DNA of 64,000 nucleotides from an uncultured Prevotellaceae bacterium. GTDB lineage: Bacteria; Bacteroidota; Bacteroidia; Bacteroidales; Bacteroidaceae. Positions 32,403 to 41,207 of this stretch are shown here, one piece after another. The stretch spans positions 62,001 to 126,000 of the forward strand of contig CAMVJU010000003.1 in assembly GCA_947167935.1 (NCBI GenBank), in the 5' to 3' direction. Below the pieces are notes generated by a model. The model saw only the letters and a program-made list of their open reading frames with translations. It ran no database searches and was not told the DNA's origin. Numbering within the stretch: position 1 is the first letter of the stretch; each line of letters opens with the position of its first letter. Both the position numbers and the translations under genes were made by a program.

Positions 32403-33587
32403 ATGGTTTTAGAGCAACTTTCCATCGTCAATTACAAGAATATTGAGGGAGCCACGCTGTCTTTCTCGCCCAAAATCAACTGCTTCATCGGCAACAACGG
32501 GGCAGGGAAAACCAACGTGCTCGATGCTGTCTACTTCCTCAGTTTCTGCCATTCTGCCAACGGCAATCAGGACGCTCTCGCCATCCGGCATCATGAGGAG
32601 TTCTTTGTGATTGAGGGGAGCTATTCTTCCTTTTCCAACTTCTCACCTCTCACCTCTCCGCTCGGCTCTGCCGCTTCGCTCGTCGAAGAACCCTCACCCT
32701 TGAAAGTGTTCTGCGGCATGAAAAAGGGGCAGAAGAAGCATTTCAAACGTAATGGAAAGGAATATCAGCGCCTGTCTGAGCATATCGGGCTCATCCCATT
32801 GGTGATGGTGTCGCCTGCCGATATGCTGCTGATTGAGGGCAGCAGCGAGGAGCGCCGTCGCCTGATGGATTTGACCATTGCCCAATGCAATCGGCCTTAT
32901 ATCAACGCGCTGAACCGCTACAACAAAGCCTTGCAGCAGCGTAATGCCCTATTGCGTGACGAGGACCATGAGCCTGATGCTCAGCTAATGGAATTGTTGG
33001 AGGAGGAAATGGCACGTCAGGGCGAGGAGGTGTCGGCCTGTCGCAGCGCTTTTGTCGAAGAGCTGACGCCAGCCTTCCAGCAATTTTATAATACGGTGAG
33101 CGATGGCCATGAGCAGGTGTCGCTCAGTTATGTGTCTCATTGTCAGCGAGGTCCACTGCTCGATGTTATCCGTCGCGACCGTATGAAAGACCGCGCTGTG
33201 GGCTATTCCTTGCACGGCATCCATCGTGATGAGCTTGAGATTCTCATTGACGGACATCTTATGCGCCGTGAGGGCAGTCAAGGACAGCAGAAGACTTTTG
33301 TGATAGCCCTGAAACTGGCTCAATATGAATATTTAAAGAGGAGTGAGGCGAGAGGAGAGGGAAAAGAGGAGAGTGACCTGCCGTTGCTGCTGCTCGACGA
33401 TATCTTCGACAAGCTCGACGCACATCGTGTGGAGCAGATTATCCGTTTGGTGGCCAGTCAGCAGTTTGGTCAGATTTTCATCACCGATACCAACCGTGAG
33501 CACTTAGACCAAATCCTCTCGCATGGAGACTGTGACTACCGCCTCTTCCATGTTTCTGACGGAAAAATAGAAGGAACGAATGTTTAA
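32403..33587 (+). CDS. recF: DNA replication/repair protein RecF
   Basis: 394 aa SMC-like ATPase that loads RecA at gaps. Walker A CFIGNNGAGKTNVLDAV (28-44), GLIPLVMVSPADMLLIEGSSEERRRLMD, signature region GSQGQQKTFVIALKLAQYEYL and Walker B LLLLDDIFDKLD. Two repeat-derived inserts: residues about 77-100 (SPLTSPLGSAASLVEEPSP) between EGSYSS and VFCGMKKGQKK, and SEARGEGKEES between the signature and Walker B. Both lie in loops that are short in the family. The stop overlaps the DUF721 gene by 8 bp. Confidence 0.95.
   Translation: MVLEQLSIVNYKNIEGATLSFSPKINCFIGNNGAGKTNVLDAVYFLSFCHSANGNQDALAIRHHEEFFVIEGSYSSFSNFSPLTSPLGSAASLVEEPSPLKVFCGMKKGQKKHFKRNGKEYQRLSEHIGLIPLVMVSPADMLLIEGSSEERRRLMDLTIAQCNRPYINALNRYNKALQQRNALLRDEDHEPDAQLMELLEEEMARQGEEVSACRSAFVEELTPAFQQFYNTVSDGHEQVSLSYVSHCQRGPLLDVIRRDRMKDRAVGYSLHGIHRDELEILIDGHLMRREGSQGQQKTFVIALKLAQYEYLKRSEARGEGKEESDLPLLLLDDIFDKLDAHRVEQIIRLVASQQFGQIFITDTNREHLDQILSHGDCDYRLFHVSDGKIEGTNV
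32636..32662. repeat. Heptamer repeat, in frame in recF
   Basis: CAACTTCTCACCTCTCACCT and a few more bases, read as NFSPLTSP; followed by a CGCTTCGCTCGTCGAAG-type segment also absent from the family. Confidence 0.8.
33338..33372. repeat. Purine-rich tract, in frame in recF
   Basis: GAGGAGTGAGGCGAGAGGAG and similar, read as SEARGEGKEES just before Walker B. Confidence 0.75.
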
Positions 33588-33870
33588 GCGAAGAGAACAA
33601 CCCGTGGAGAAGCTGGTGATGCAGCAGTTGCGGTTTCTGGGATTGGAGACGCCGCTGCTGCAGAAGCGCCTTGTGGAATCGTGGCCCGTTGTTGCTGGTG
33701 AGGCTATTGCCCGTTTCACCACAAATGTGCGTATACAGAATCAGACGCTCTTTGTCTCTATTTCTGTTCCTGCCCTGCGTGCCGACCTGAGCATGAAACG
33801 TCAGGAATTGGTCCAGCAGTTGAATCAGCATGTTGGCGCACAGATTATTGCCGACATACGATTCTGCTGA
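33580..33870 (+). CDS. DUF721 (DciA-like) protein
   Basis: 96 aa small protein of the DUF721 family, related to DciA, which helps load the replicative helicase. Contains LVESWPVVAGEAIARFTTNVRIQNQTLFV and LRADLSMKRQELVQQLNQHVG. Overlaps recF by 8 bp, the usual arrangement in this phylum, and so is probably coupled to it. Confidence 0.88.
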   Translation: MFKRREQPVEKLVMQQLRFLGLETPLLQKRLVESWPVVAGEAIARFTTNVRIQNQTLFVSISVPALRADLSMKRQELVQQLNQHVGAQIIADIRFC

Positions 33871-33877
33871 CTTCGCC

Positions 33878-33885
33878 TACCTTTG
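33878..33885 (+). promoter_or_regulatory. -7 element for the S9 peptidase gene
   Basis: TACCTTTG, 26 bp before the ATG at 33912. Confidence 0.6.
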
Positions 33886-33911
33886 TTCAATTGCATAAAA
33901 TTATTCTTATC

Positions 33912-36377
33912 ATGATGAAATATTATCTCTTACCATTGGCATTGCTGCTGACCACGACGGTTGCAGCTCAAGAGAAGACGGAAATCACCGAGTTTAATCT
34001 GGCTGGGCCTTTCGCTGTGAGTCAGCCCTTCGCTGTTGATACAGTCAACGTGGGTGGCAAGCAGTTTGACGAGACATCGCTGCTTGAGGCGTTGCCTCAT
34101 GATGCCGTCTCCACCACAACTTGGCAGGCAGGTTTGTTACCTTCACTTACCGAGTCGAAGAGTGTGGGCGTGCTTAGCTTCTTCCTTAACAACAGCGATT
34201 TCGTGAAGGGCACCATCAATGTGGAAGGCCCTTCGAACTATAAGCTTTTCATCGACGGCAAGGAGGCCGGTGCCGATTTGAAGTTGGCACCTGAACACCA
34301 TACGCTGGCTGTGAAATTCCTGGCACAGCCCAGCGACAGCGATAGCATCCGCGTTACTATCGATGCCAACCGCCTCGTCGTGCCGACTTTGGATAAGGCG
34401 CATCCCTATATGGTGCACGACCTGACTGACGGACGACGTGTTCGCGGCATCAGTCTCTCTGCCGATGGACTCTATGCTTTTGTAAGCTACCAGACCACTG
34501 AGCGAGGCGGACAGAGTCGCTGGGAGTACGAGCTGCGCGATGTGAAGACGCAGCGCATCATTAGCCGTCCTATGCAGAGCATCCGCTGGATGCCTCGCAC
34601 GTGCGCATATATAGAAGAGGTGTGGGAGGACGGAAAGCGCATGCTTTACAAGGTGGAGCCTTTGACGGGACTGCGTAGTATTTTTGCTGCCGGTGTGCCG
34701 AAGGGTGGCTATTCCGTCAGTCCTACGGAGGATTATCTCATCATTACTGCTGAGGAAGAGGGACCAAAGGAAGACGAGGAAGTGTTCGAGGTGGTGGAGA
34801 TGGACGACCGCCAGCCCGGTTGGCGTGACCGCAACTACTTGATGAAGTTCGACTTGGCCAGCGGTATTGCCCAGCGCATCACCTTTGGCACGAAGGGTGA
34901 GCATCTCTACTCCATCTCGACCGATGGCAGACAGTTGCTCGTTGTCTCTTCCTACAGCCGTCTGGCAAAGCGCCCTACGGAGGTACAGGATTATTATCTA
35001 CTTGATGTTCAGACGTTAAAGGCTGATACGTTGATGCAATGCGTTGGCTTCTTGGGTGGGGCACAGTTCTCGCCCGATGGCAAGCAATTGCTCTTCCAAG
35101 GAACCCCCGAGGCTTTTGACCGCATAGGCTGTCAGTTGCCCGCCAATGTCACGCCGAGTATGACCGAGAACGAACTGTTCCTCTATGACCTTGCCTCAAA
35201 GCAGGTGACACCGTTGACCAAGGACTTTGACCCTTCCATTGAGAACGTAGACTGGTCGTGGGCCGATGGTCTCATCTATTTCTCTGCCGAAGACCGCGAC
35301 TATGTGAACCTTTTCCGCCTCAATCCAGCGACGGGTCACATTGATATGCTGCTTTTGCCTGGCGACTATGCCTACCGCTGGGACTTGGCAGCACATGCTC
35401 CCACGCTTGCCTACTTGTCGTATAAGACGATGGAGCCTGCCTCGGCCTACATCACCAATCTCCATCCAAAGAATTCAAAACTCATCAAGACACAAGTCGT
35501 CTTCGATGGTAAGACTGCACTCGGCGATGCCCAGTTGGGCACCTGCCAGGACTGGAACTTTAAAAATAGCAACGGCGATATGGTCTATGGCCGCCTCTAT
35601 CTGCCAGCCGACTTCGATGCCACGAAGAAATATCCGCTCATTGTCTATTACTACGGCGGTTGCTCGCCTGTGAGCCGTTATTTTGAGTCGCCCTACGCTC
35701 CGCAGATGTGGAACTCGCTGGGCTATGTGGCCTACATCCTGCAGCCCAGTGGCGCTACGGGCTTTGGTCAGGAGTGGGCTTCCAGACATGTGAATACGGC
35801 GGGTGGCGCTGCCAAGGGTGGCTCGCCTGCTGGAGACATTATCGAGGGTGTGAAGCAGCTGTGCGCCGAGCATCCTTTCATCAATGCGGAGAAGATAGGC
35901 TGTATGGGTGCCAGCTATGGTGGCTTTATGACGCAGTATTTGCAGACGCAGACCGATATCTTCGCCTGTGCCGTCAGTCATGCAGGCATAGCCAATCACA
36001 CCAGCTATTGGGGTGAGGGTTATTGGGGCTATAACTATAGTGAAGTCAGTATGGCCAACAGCTATCCGTGGAGTCACCGCGATTTGTACGTAGACCATAG
36101 TCCGCTGTTCAATGCCGACAAGATTCACACACCGTTGCTCCTCCTGCATGGCAACGACGACACCAATGTACCGCTTATCGAAAGCCTGCAGATGTTCACG
36201 GCTCTGAAGCTCTTGGGTCGTGAGGTCGCACTTGTCGAGGTGGAGGGACAGAATCACCACATTACCGACTATGGCAAGCGTGAGAAATGGCTGGCCACTC
36301 AGATGGCTTGGTTCCAGCGCTGGCTGAAGGACGATCCCTCGTGGTGGAATGCCCTTTACCCAAAGAAACATTTATAA
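33912..36377 (+). CDS. Exported S9 family serine peptidase (DPP IV/prolyl oligopeptidase-like)
   Basis: 821 aa. Signal peptide (MMKYYLLPLALLLTTTVAA), N-terminal beta-propeller with LSADGLYAFVSY and FSPDGKQLLFQG blades, then an alpha/beta-hydrolase domain with the nucleophile elbow GCMGASYGGFMT (Ser), LLLHGNDDTNVPL (Asp) and GQNHHITDYGKRE (His). Probably releases dipeptides from peptides in the periplasm. The open frame's TTG at 33891 is not a likely start; two adjacent ATGs (33912, 33915) are. Confidence 0.93.
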   Translation: MMKYYLLPLALLLTTTVAAQEKTEITEFNLAGPFAVSQPFAVDTVNVGGKQFDETSLLEALPHDAVSTTTWQAGLLPSLTESKSVGVLSFFLNNSDFVKGTINVEGPSNYKLFIDGKEAGADLKLAPEHHTLAVKFLAQPSDSDSIRVTIDANRLVVPTLDKAHPYMVHDLTDGRRVRGISLSADGLYAFVSYQTTERGGQSRWEYELRDVKTQRIISRPMQSIRWMPRTCAYIEEVWEDGKRMLYKVEPLTGLRSIFAAGVPKGGYSVSPTEDYLIITAEEEGPKEDEEVFEVVEMDDRQPGWRDRNYLMKFDLASGIAQRITFGTKGEHLYSISTDGRQLLVVSSYSRLAKRPTEVQDYYLLDVQTLKADTLMQCVGFLGGAQFSPDGKQLLFQGTPEAFDRIGCQLPANVTPSMTENELFLYDLASKQVTPLTKDFDPSIENVDWSWADGLIYFSAEDRDYVNLFRLNPATGHIDMLLLPGDYAYRWDLAAHAPTLAYLSYKTMEPASAYITNLHPKNSKLIKTQVVFDGKTALGDAQLGTCQDWNFKNSNGDMVYGRLYLPADFDATKKYPLIVYYYGGCSPVSRYFESPYAPQMWNSLGYVAYILQPSGATGFGQEWASRHVNTAGGAAKGGSPAGDIIEGVKQLCAEHPFINAEKIGCMGASYGGFMTQYLQTQTDIFACAVSHAGIANHTSYWGEGYWGYNYSEVSMANSYPWSHRDLYVDHSPLFNADKIHTPLLLLHGNDDTNVPLIESLQMFTALKLLGREVALVEVEGQNHHITDYGKREKWLATQMAWFQRWLKDDPSWWNALYPKKHL

Positions 36378-36426
36378 AGACAGTTTTTCAATGAGTCTTT
36401 GTAGTCCCATAGGTTCCGCTACGCCC

Positions 36427-37449
36427 ATGAAAATTAACATGTGCCAATGGGTGGCTAAGGTTATCCAAAGGAAGGAAGTGCTGGCTATGCCGGTGATGAC
36501 GCATCCGGGAATTGAGATGAACGGTCACACTGTGCGTGAGGCAGTCTGTGATGGGAGTATCCATGCTGAGGCCGTTGTTGCTCTCACTAAGAAATATCCC
36601 AGCGTGGCGGCCTGCACTATTATGGATCTGACCGTTGAGGCTGAGGCTTTCGGTGCCCCGATTGTATTCCATGACGATGCCGTGCCTGCAGTAAGCGGCC
36701 GTCTGCTACATAGTGTCGAAGACATCAACTGCTTACAAGTACCATCGCTCCACGCGGGCCGTGTTCCCGAGTATCTGAAAGCCAATCTCCTTGCAGCTCA
36801 CGCATTACAGAGGGGAGGGGAGGTGCTACGCCCGTTGTTCTCAGGCTGCATCGGCCCGTTCTCATTGGCGGGCAGGCTCTATGACCTTTCAGATTTGATG
36901 ATGCTGATCTATGAGCAGCCGCAAGCTGCCCATACACTGCTGAAAAAGTGCACTCGGTTTATCGCCAAGTATTGTGAGGCGCTGAAGCTGACGGGTGCCA
37001 ATGGCGTACTGATGGCAGAGCCCGCAGCTGGCCTCTTGTCTAACGATGATTGCCAGACATTCTCATCGCAGTATGTCAGGCAAATTGTAGAGCAGGTGCA
37101 AGATGAAACGTTCATGGTCATTTTGCACAACTGTGGCAATACAGGCCACTGTACTAAGGCAATGGTTGCGACGGGCGCCGCAGCCTACCACTTCGGCAAT
37201 AAATGCAGCATGGAGGAGGTCATCGCTGACGTGCCGCCTACGGCATTGGCTATGGGCAACATCGACCCTGTCACCGTCTTTAAAGGCGGTACACCCGAGC
37301 TGATGCGTTACGATGTGCTCGACCTTCTGGGAAAGATGAAAGACCACCCCAACTTCATTCTGAGTAGTGGCTGCGATACGCCACCCCACACACCCGAGGC
37401 CAACATCGATGCCTTCTTCACTAGTCTTAAGCAGTTTAATAACCAGTAG
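36427..37449 (+). CDS. MtaA/CmuA-like UroD-family methyltransferase
   Basis: 340 aa protein of the uroporphyrinogen decarboxylase fold that lacks UroD function and instead resembles the thiol (coenzyme M-type) methyltransferases MtaA/MtbA. Zinc ligands of that group are visible: HNC (His234, Cys236) and Cys316 in LSSGCD. Other family blocks: MPVMTHPGIEM, AEAFGAPIVF, GCIGPFSLAGRLYD and GNKCSMEEVI. It should move a methyl group between a corrinoid protein and a thiol. Likely start is ATG 36427 (MKINMCQWV); upstream in-frame Mets are less family-like. It lies 20 bp before the reactivase-like gene and opposite the MetH-like fusion. Confidence 0.8.
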   Translation: MKINMCQWVAKVIQRKEVLAMPVMTHPGIEMNGHTVREAVCDGSIHAEAVVALTKKYPSVAACTIMDLTVEAEAFGAPIVFHDDAVPAVSGRLLHSVEDINCLQVPSLHAGRVPEYLKANLLAAHALQRGGEVLRPLFSGCIGPFSLAGRLYDLSDLMMLIYEQPQAAHTLLKKCTRFIAKYCEALKLTGANGVLMAEPAAGLLSNDDCQTFSSQYVRQIVEQVQDETFMVILHNCGNTGHCTKAMVATGAAAYHFGNKCSMEEVIADVPPTALAMGNIDPVTVFKGGTPELMRYDVLDLLGKMKDHPNFILSSGCDTPPHTPEANIDAFFTSLKQFNNQ

Positions 37450-37469
37450 ATTTAGCCCCACCTAAGCCA

Positions 37470-38114
37470 ATGACCCTCAAACAGTTGTCCTTCAAAGACT
37501 TGGCCGTCACCCTTGCCGATGTGTACGAGCAGATGGGCTATGGCGATGCTATGCCTGATGAGCAGACACAATGCGAGACCCAAGCTGTAGTAGATGAGGT
37601 GCGACACTGGTTGAGGCCGCAGTTTTGCTTTTTCGTCAGTCGCGACCTGCCTGCCTTCCGCATGGGAAAAATCATTGAGCAGCAGTTGCGAGGCAGCGAG
37701 GCCTATGCTCTCTTCATCTGCACAGCTGGAATGGAATACGAAGCCTGGCAGCAGCGCCTGAAGGAGCAGGATGACATGGTGCGTGTCTTCATTGTCGATG
37801 CGTTGGGCAGCGTTATTGCTGAAAAGTGCGCTGATGTGATGGAACAGCACTTGCAGCAGAGCATCGACAAGTTGGGCTGGCATCACACCAACCGTTTCTC
37901 TCCCGGCTATTGCGGCTGGGACGTGAGCGAGCAGCAGTTGCTCTTTCCATTGTTCGAGGAGAAAACCTGTGGTGTCCGCCTCAACAACAGCTCACTCATG
38001 GTTCCCATTAAGAGTGTCAGCGGCATTATCGGCCTGGGCGAAAAAGTCCGCAGGCTTGACTACACCTGTGGACTATGTGACATGAAACAGTGTTATAAGC
38101 GTCGGAAGAGGTAA
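37470..38114 (+). CDS. Stand-alone MetH-type activation-domain protein (corrinoid reactivation)
   Basis: 214 aa. Resembles the C-terminal activation domain of cobalamin-dependent methionine synthase as a separate protein: HHTNRFSPGYCGWDVSEQQLLF corresponds to the AdoMet-binding RxxPGY motif (Arg142), followed by a segment like SGIIGLG. MetH's acidic and Cys features differ, and the C-terminus carries a Cys cluster (CGLCDMKQC: Cys200, 203, 208) that could bind a metal or cluster. Expected role is reductive methylation of inactive Co(II)-corrinoid. Operon with the MtaA-like gene; convergent with the fusion, 11 bp between stops. Confidence 0.75.
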   Translation: MTLKQLSFKDLAVTLADVYEQMGYGDAMPDEQTQCETQAVVDEVRHWLRPQFCFFVSRDLPAFRMGKIIEQQLRGSEAYALFICTAGMEYEAWQQRLKEQDDMVRVFIVDALGSVIAEKCADVMEQHLQQSIDKLGWHHTNRFSPGYCGWDVSEQQLLFPLFEEKTCGVRLNNSSLMVPIKSVSGIIGLGEKVRRLDYTCGLCDMKQCYKRRKR

Positions 38115-38115
38115 T

Positions 38116-38148
38116 ATCTCACCTCTCACCTCTCACTTCTCACCTCTA
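38116..38148. repeat. Heptamer repeat at the convergent 3' ends
   Basis: TCTCACCTCTCACCTCTCAC and more, in the gap and running into the end of the MetH-like gene. The antisense reading supplies that protein's last residues (LEVRSER) before its stop. Confidence 0.85.
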
Positions 38149-40966
38149 ATAACTGCTTGGCAACAGTGACGGCTGAGTTGGCATTGTCGCTATAGCCATC
38201 GGCGCCAATCTCATCGGCAAAACCCTGTGTCACAGGCGCACCGCCCACCATGACCTTCACTGTTTTACGCAGGTTGGCAGCTTCCAAGGCACTGATAACC
38301 TCCTTCATATAGCCCATCGTCGTAGTGAGCAGAGCACTCATGCAGAGAATATCGGCCTTATGTTCCTTGACGGCCTCGATGAACTTGTCGGCGGAGACGT
38401 CAATGCCGATATTAATAACCTCGAAGCCGCAGCCTTCCAGCATTGACGCCACGAGATTCTTGCCAATGTCGTGTAAGTCTCCCTTTACCGTGCCGATGAC
38501 CACCTTGCCTAATGATGTTCTCGTCGTGCCAGCCATCAGCGGCTGCAACTCCTGCAGGGCGGCTTTCATAGCGCGTCCAGCCATGAGCAGCTGTGGCACG
38601 AAGGCCTTGCCCTCCTGGAACTGCCGACCTATCTCAGACATAGCGCCAATCATCTGCTCGTTGATGAGTGCTTGCGGCTCCTTGCCTGCTGTGATGGCCT
38701 CCTTGGTAGCTGCTACAGCGGCGGCGCTGTCGCCAGAGAGGATAGAGGAGAAGATTGACTCTCCCTCTTGTTTCTCTTTGTGAGAGAGGGGAGATGTCGC
38801 TCCATCCGTCAGTTCATTGCGATGATTCTGCCCACTTGGGATTACAGGCAAGGGCTGGAGAGAGGTGTGCTGAGGTTGTAAAGGGGAGAGTCGGATTCCC
38901 TTCACTGGCTCGATAGCCTTAGCCATCATGGCGATATGTTTATCGTTGGTGCCGCAGCAACCGCCGACAATGTTCAGATGGTGGCCTTCCAGCAGGGGCC
39001 ACAGGTCTTTTAATAGGCTCTCGGGTGTCTTCGTGTAGTGGCCTTTGGCATCGGGCAAGCCTGCGTTGGGGTAGAAGCTGACGCGTGTACCAAACTGAGC
39101 CAATTCCTTGACGAGTGGCGCCATTTGTGTCACGTCGGTCACGCAGTTGATGCCGATAGAGTAGATGTGAGAGGTGAGGGGCGAGAGGTGAGAGAGGAAT
39201 TCAAGGATATTCTGCCCCAGCATGTTGTGACCGTCGGGTGTTGCCACCGAGAAGCTGAGCATCAGAGGCAACTGTGGGGCTACCTTACGGGCGGCCTCGA
39301 TGGCCACGCGGGCATTCTCCACGTCGAAGATGGTCTCGATAAGCAGGGCGTTGACGCCGCCATCAGCCAACGCCTGTATCTGCTCCTTGTAGGCTGAGCC
39401 CAACTGTTCCTTCGATAATGGTTCGCTGCTGGTGGCGACAGATATAGTGCGGTTGGTGGGACCGATGCTGCCAACCACGAATCGGGGCTTTTCCGGCGAG
39501 GAAAATTCGTCGGCGCATTGGCGGGCAAGGCGAGCGGCAGTGAGGTTGATCTCACGTGCAAAATCCTGTAGCCCGTAGTCGGCCAAGGAGATGCGCTGTG
39601 CGTTGAACGTGTTCGTTTCGATGATGTCAGCACCGGCATCCAGATATTTCTTGTGGATGCTGCTGATGACAGACGGCGCCGTCAGTACCAGCACGTCGTT
39701 GCAGCCCTTCAGGTCAATGGGATGGCTCGCGAATCGTGTGCCTCTATAGTCCTTCTCCTGCAGACCGAAGTGCTGTATCATCGTGCCCATTCCGCCGTCG
39801 AGGAGAAGGAGGCCCACTTCTTGCCCATCTCCAAGGGAGGGGTGCGTGTTTTCTTCTTCCTGTTGCTCAATAGTTTGGATGATTTCTTCTATTCTGCGGT
39901 TGGCTTTTGTTTTTTCTACGATCTCCATCGCCTCCTCCACCTCCTGCTCGTTGTGGAAGTCCATCTCGATGTGGACGCCGTCGGTGCCGATGGCTTCGAG
40001 CAATGGGCGGAGTTCGTCGAGTTTCACCCAGCAGGCCATGACGCTCTTCCCTGCATTGAGGATGCGGCGGTAGAGGTCGTACCACTTCGGGCTACCACCT
40101 TGTGGCTCGCCTACGCCGGGCGTCCATTGGATGGCATCTAGCTCGTCAATCTCCAGTAGGGCGTCGAGGTGGTGCATGGCGCCCACGCCGTCGAGGTGAT
40201 AGAGGGTATAGGGAATCTTCTGGCATTGCTCGCGAATGAAGGGCTGTACGAAGCGGCGATAGTCGTCCACGCTGATCATCGTCGAGATGTCGCTTTGCAA
40301 TTTCGTCATTTTCCCAGGTGCCCATGACGAGAAATAACAGAAGGCCATCTCGTCGCCTTCGCGGATGATGTCGTAGAGCTCGTCGAACACGCGGAAGTAG
40401 ATGTCGTTGATTTGTTGCAGTTGTCGTTCCAACAGTTCGGGCTGCATCACCGTGTCCATCAATACGCGGTCTGTTCCCTTCAAGGCGGCCAGCACATCAA
40501 GACCCTCCATTAGGTCAGGCATTCCTACGTAATAATGTCCTTGCGCCTTGCGCTTGCAGGCGTGTAGCAAATCTTTATGTAGCAGCCAGTTGGGATGGTT
40601 GGGGTTAAAGACGATGTTATCAGAGAATTGAGGGTCGGGATGAATCCAGATGGTGTCCTCGCCGCCCTCGAATACGCCTCCGAGAATAGCGGCCAAAGAG
40701 CCTGGACCCAACTGCGTGTTCGCAACAGGCAGGATGTCGGCCTTCAGACAGGAGTGTGCTACGTACCAGTCGAGGTACTCGGCACGCCATTCAGGATCAA
40801 ACCATCGCTGGTTCAGGTCTTTATAGGGCTTTGGCTGGGGCACATCGGCATGTGGCTTAACGCCCTGCTGGAAGTGCTCCCACATATTGATGATGATGCC
40901 CTTGTGGTGCCACCAGTCGACGTATCGCCGTTTCGTTTCTTCAAGATTAGTTTTCCAAGTGTTCAT
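38126..40966 (-). CDS. UroD-type methyltransferase / homocysteine methyltransferase / B12-binding fusion (MetH-like)
   Basis: 946 aa. Residues about 1-355: UroD-fold domain of the kind annotated in Bacteroides as trimethylamine corrinoid protein 2. It lacks the HxC zinc pair (YHLDG at 256-260). Residues about 386-690: homocysteine S-methyltransferase with LLDGGMGTM, ADIIETNTFNAQRI and zinc ligands Cys608 (GINC), Cys670 and Cys671 (GGCCGT). Residues about 738-945: B12 cap and Rossmann domains with DLHDIG (His832 as cobalt ligand) and VMVGGAPVT. MetH's folate and activation domains are absent; the latter exists as the neighbouring gene. Repeats occupy both linkers (about 372-384, 722-737), a loop at 590-600 and the C-terminus. 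Start ATG 40966 follows promoter TAACTTTGC; the longer frame is excluded. No cobalamin riboswitch was seen. Confidence 0.85.
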   Translation of the reverse strand: MNTWKTNLEETKRRYVDWWHHKGIIINMWEHFQQGVKPHADVPQPKPYKDLNQRWFDPEWRAEYLDWYVAHSCLKADILPVANTQLGPGSLAAILGGVFEGGEDTIWIHPDPQFSDNIVFNPNHPNWLLHKDLLHACKRKAQGHYYVGMPDLMEGLDVLAALKGTDRVLMDTVMQPELLERQLQQINDIYFRVFDELYDIIREGDEMAFCYFSSWAPGKMTKLQSDISTMISVDDYRRFVQPFIREQCQKIPYTLYHLDGVGAMHHLDALLEIDELDAIQWTPGVGEPQGGSPKWYDLYRRILNAGKSVMACWVKLDELRPLLEAIGTDGVHIEMDFHNEQEVEEAMEIVEKTKANRRIEEIIQTIEQQEEENTHPSLGDGQEVGLLLLDGGMGTMIQHFGLQEKDYRGTRFASHPIDLKGCNDVLVLTAPSVISSIHKKYLDAGADIIETNTFNAQRISLADYGLQDFAREINLTAARLARQCADEFSSPEKPRFVVGSIGPTNRTISVATSSEPLSKEQLGSAYKEQIQALADGGVNALLIETIFDVENARVAIEAARKVAPQLPLMLSFSVATPDGHNMLGQNILEFLSHLSPLTSHIYSIGINCVTDVTQMAPLVKELAQFGTRVSFYPNAGLPDAKGHYTKTPESLLKDLWPLLEGHHLNIVGGCCGTNDKHIAMMAKAIEPVKGIRLSPLQPQHTSLQPLPVIPSGQNHRNELTDGATSPLSHKEKQEGESIFSSILSGDSAAAVAATKEAITAGKEPQALINEQMIGAMSEIGRQFQEGKAFVPQLLMAGRAMKAALQELQPLMAGTTRTSLGKVVIGTVKGDLHDIGKNLVASMLEGCGFEVINIGIDVSADKFIEAVKEHKADILCMSALLTTTMGYMKEVISALEAANLRKTVKVMVGGAPVTQGFADEIGADGYSDNANSAVTVAKQLLEVRSER
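38757..38797. repeat. Palindromic/purine repeat in the Hcy-B12 linker
   Basis: CTCTCCCTCTTGTTTCTC then TTTGTGAGAGAGGGGAGA; variant of the palindromic family, read as TSPLSHKEKQEGES between the homocysteine and B12 domains. Confidence 0.65.
39168..39196. repeat. Heptamer repeat in the homocysteine domain
   Basis: GTGAGAGGTGAGGGGCGAGA and more on the plus strand; coding sense [10 protein letters not shown], inside a loop shortly before the zinc ligand Cys608. Confidence 0.85.
39822..39842. repeat. Short palindromic repeat in the UroD-Hcy linker
   Basis: CCCATCTCCAAGGGAGGGG, read as HPSLGDGQ at the junction of the UroD and homocysteine domains. Confidence 0.5.
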
Positions 40967-40973
40967 AGATGTT

Positions 40974-40982
40974 GCAAAGTTA
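40974..40982 (-). promoter_or_regulatory. -7 element for the MetH-like fusion
   Basis: TAACTTTGC on the minus strand, 7 bp before the ATG at 40966. Confidence 0.7.
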
Positions 40983-41064
40983 CGAAAAAAGCTTGTAAAG
41001 AACAACGGATTTTGGAAGATTAACGCAATTCGGCCTAAAATAAAGGCAAAACGGGGAAGAATAA

Positions 41065-41148
41065 ACAGCTTCTTTAGCAAAATAAGGAGGCTCCTCAGCA
41101 GAATAAAGAGCCTCTTCAGATAAATAAACAGCCTCCTTAGAGAATTAT
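41065..41148. repeat. 21-bp repeat array, four units
   Basis: Units at 41065, 41086, 41107 and 41128, e.g. GGAGGCTCCTCAGCAGAATAA, all 21 bp. They lie upstream of the MetH-like promoter. The rest of 40983-41339 holds only the two-way terminator at 41208-41289 and A/T-rich DNA. Confidence 0.85.
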
Positions 41149-41207
41149 CTTACGTGACCAAAATTCGCAAACAAGCAGAAAATGTTGCGGAAAATAAGAT
41201 GAGCGCG

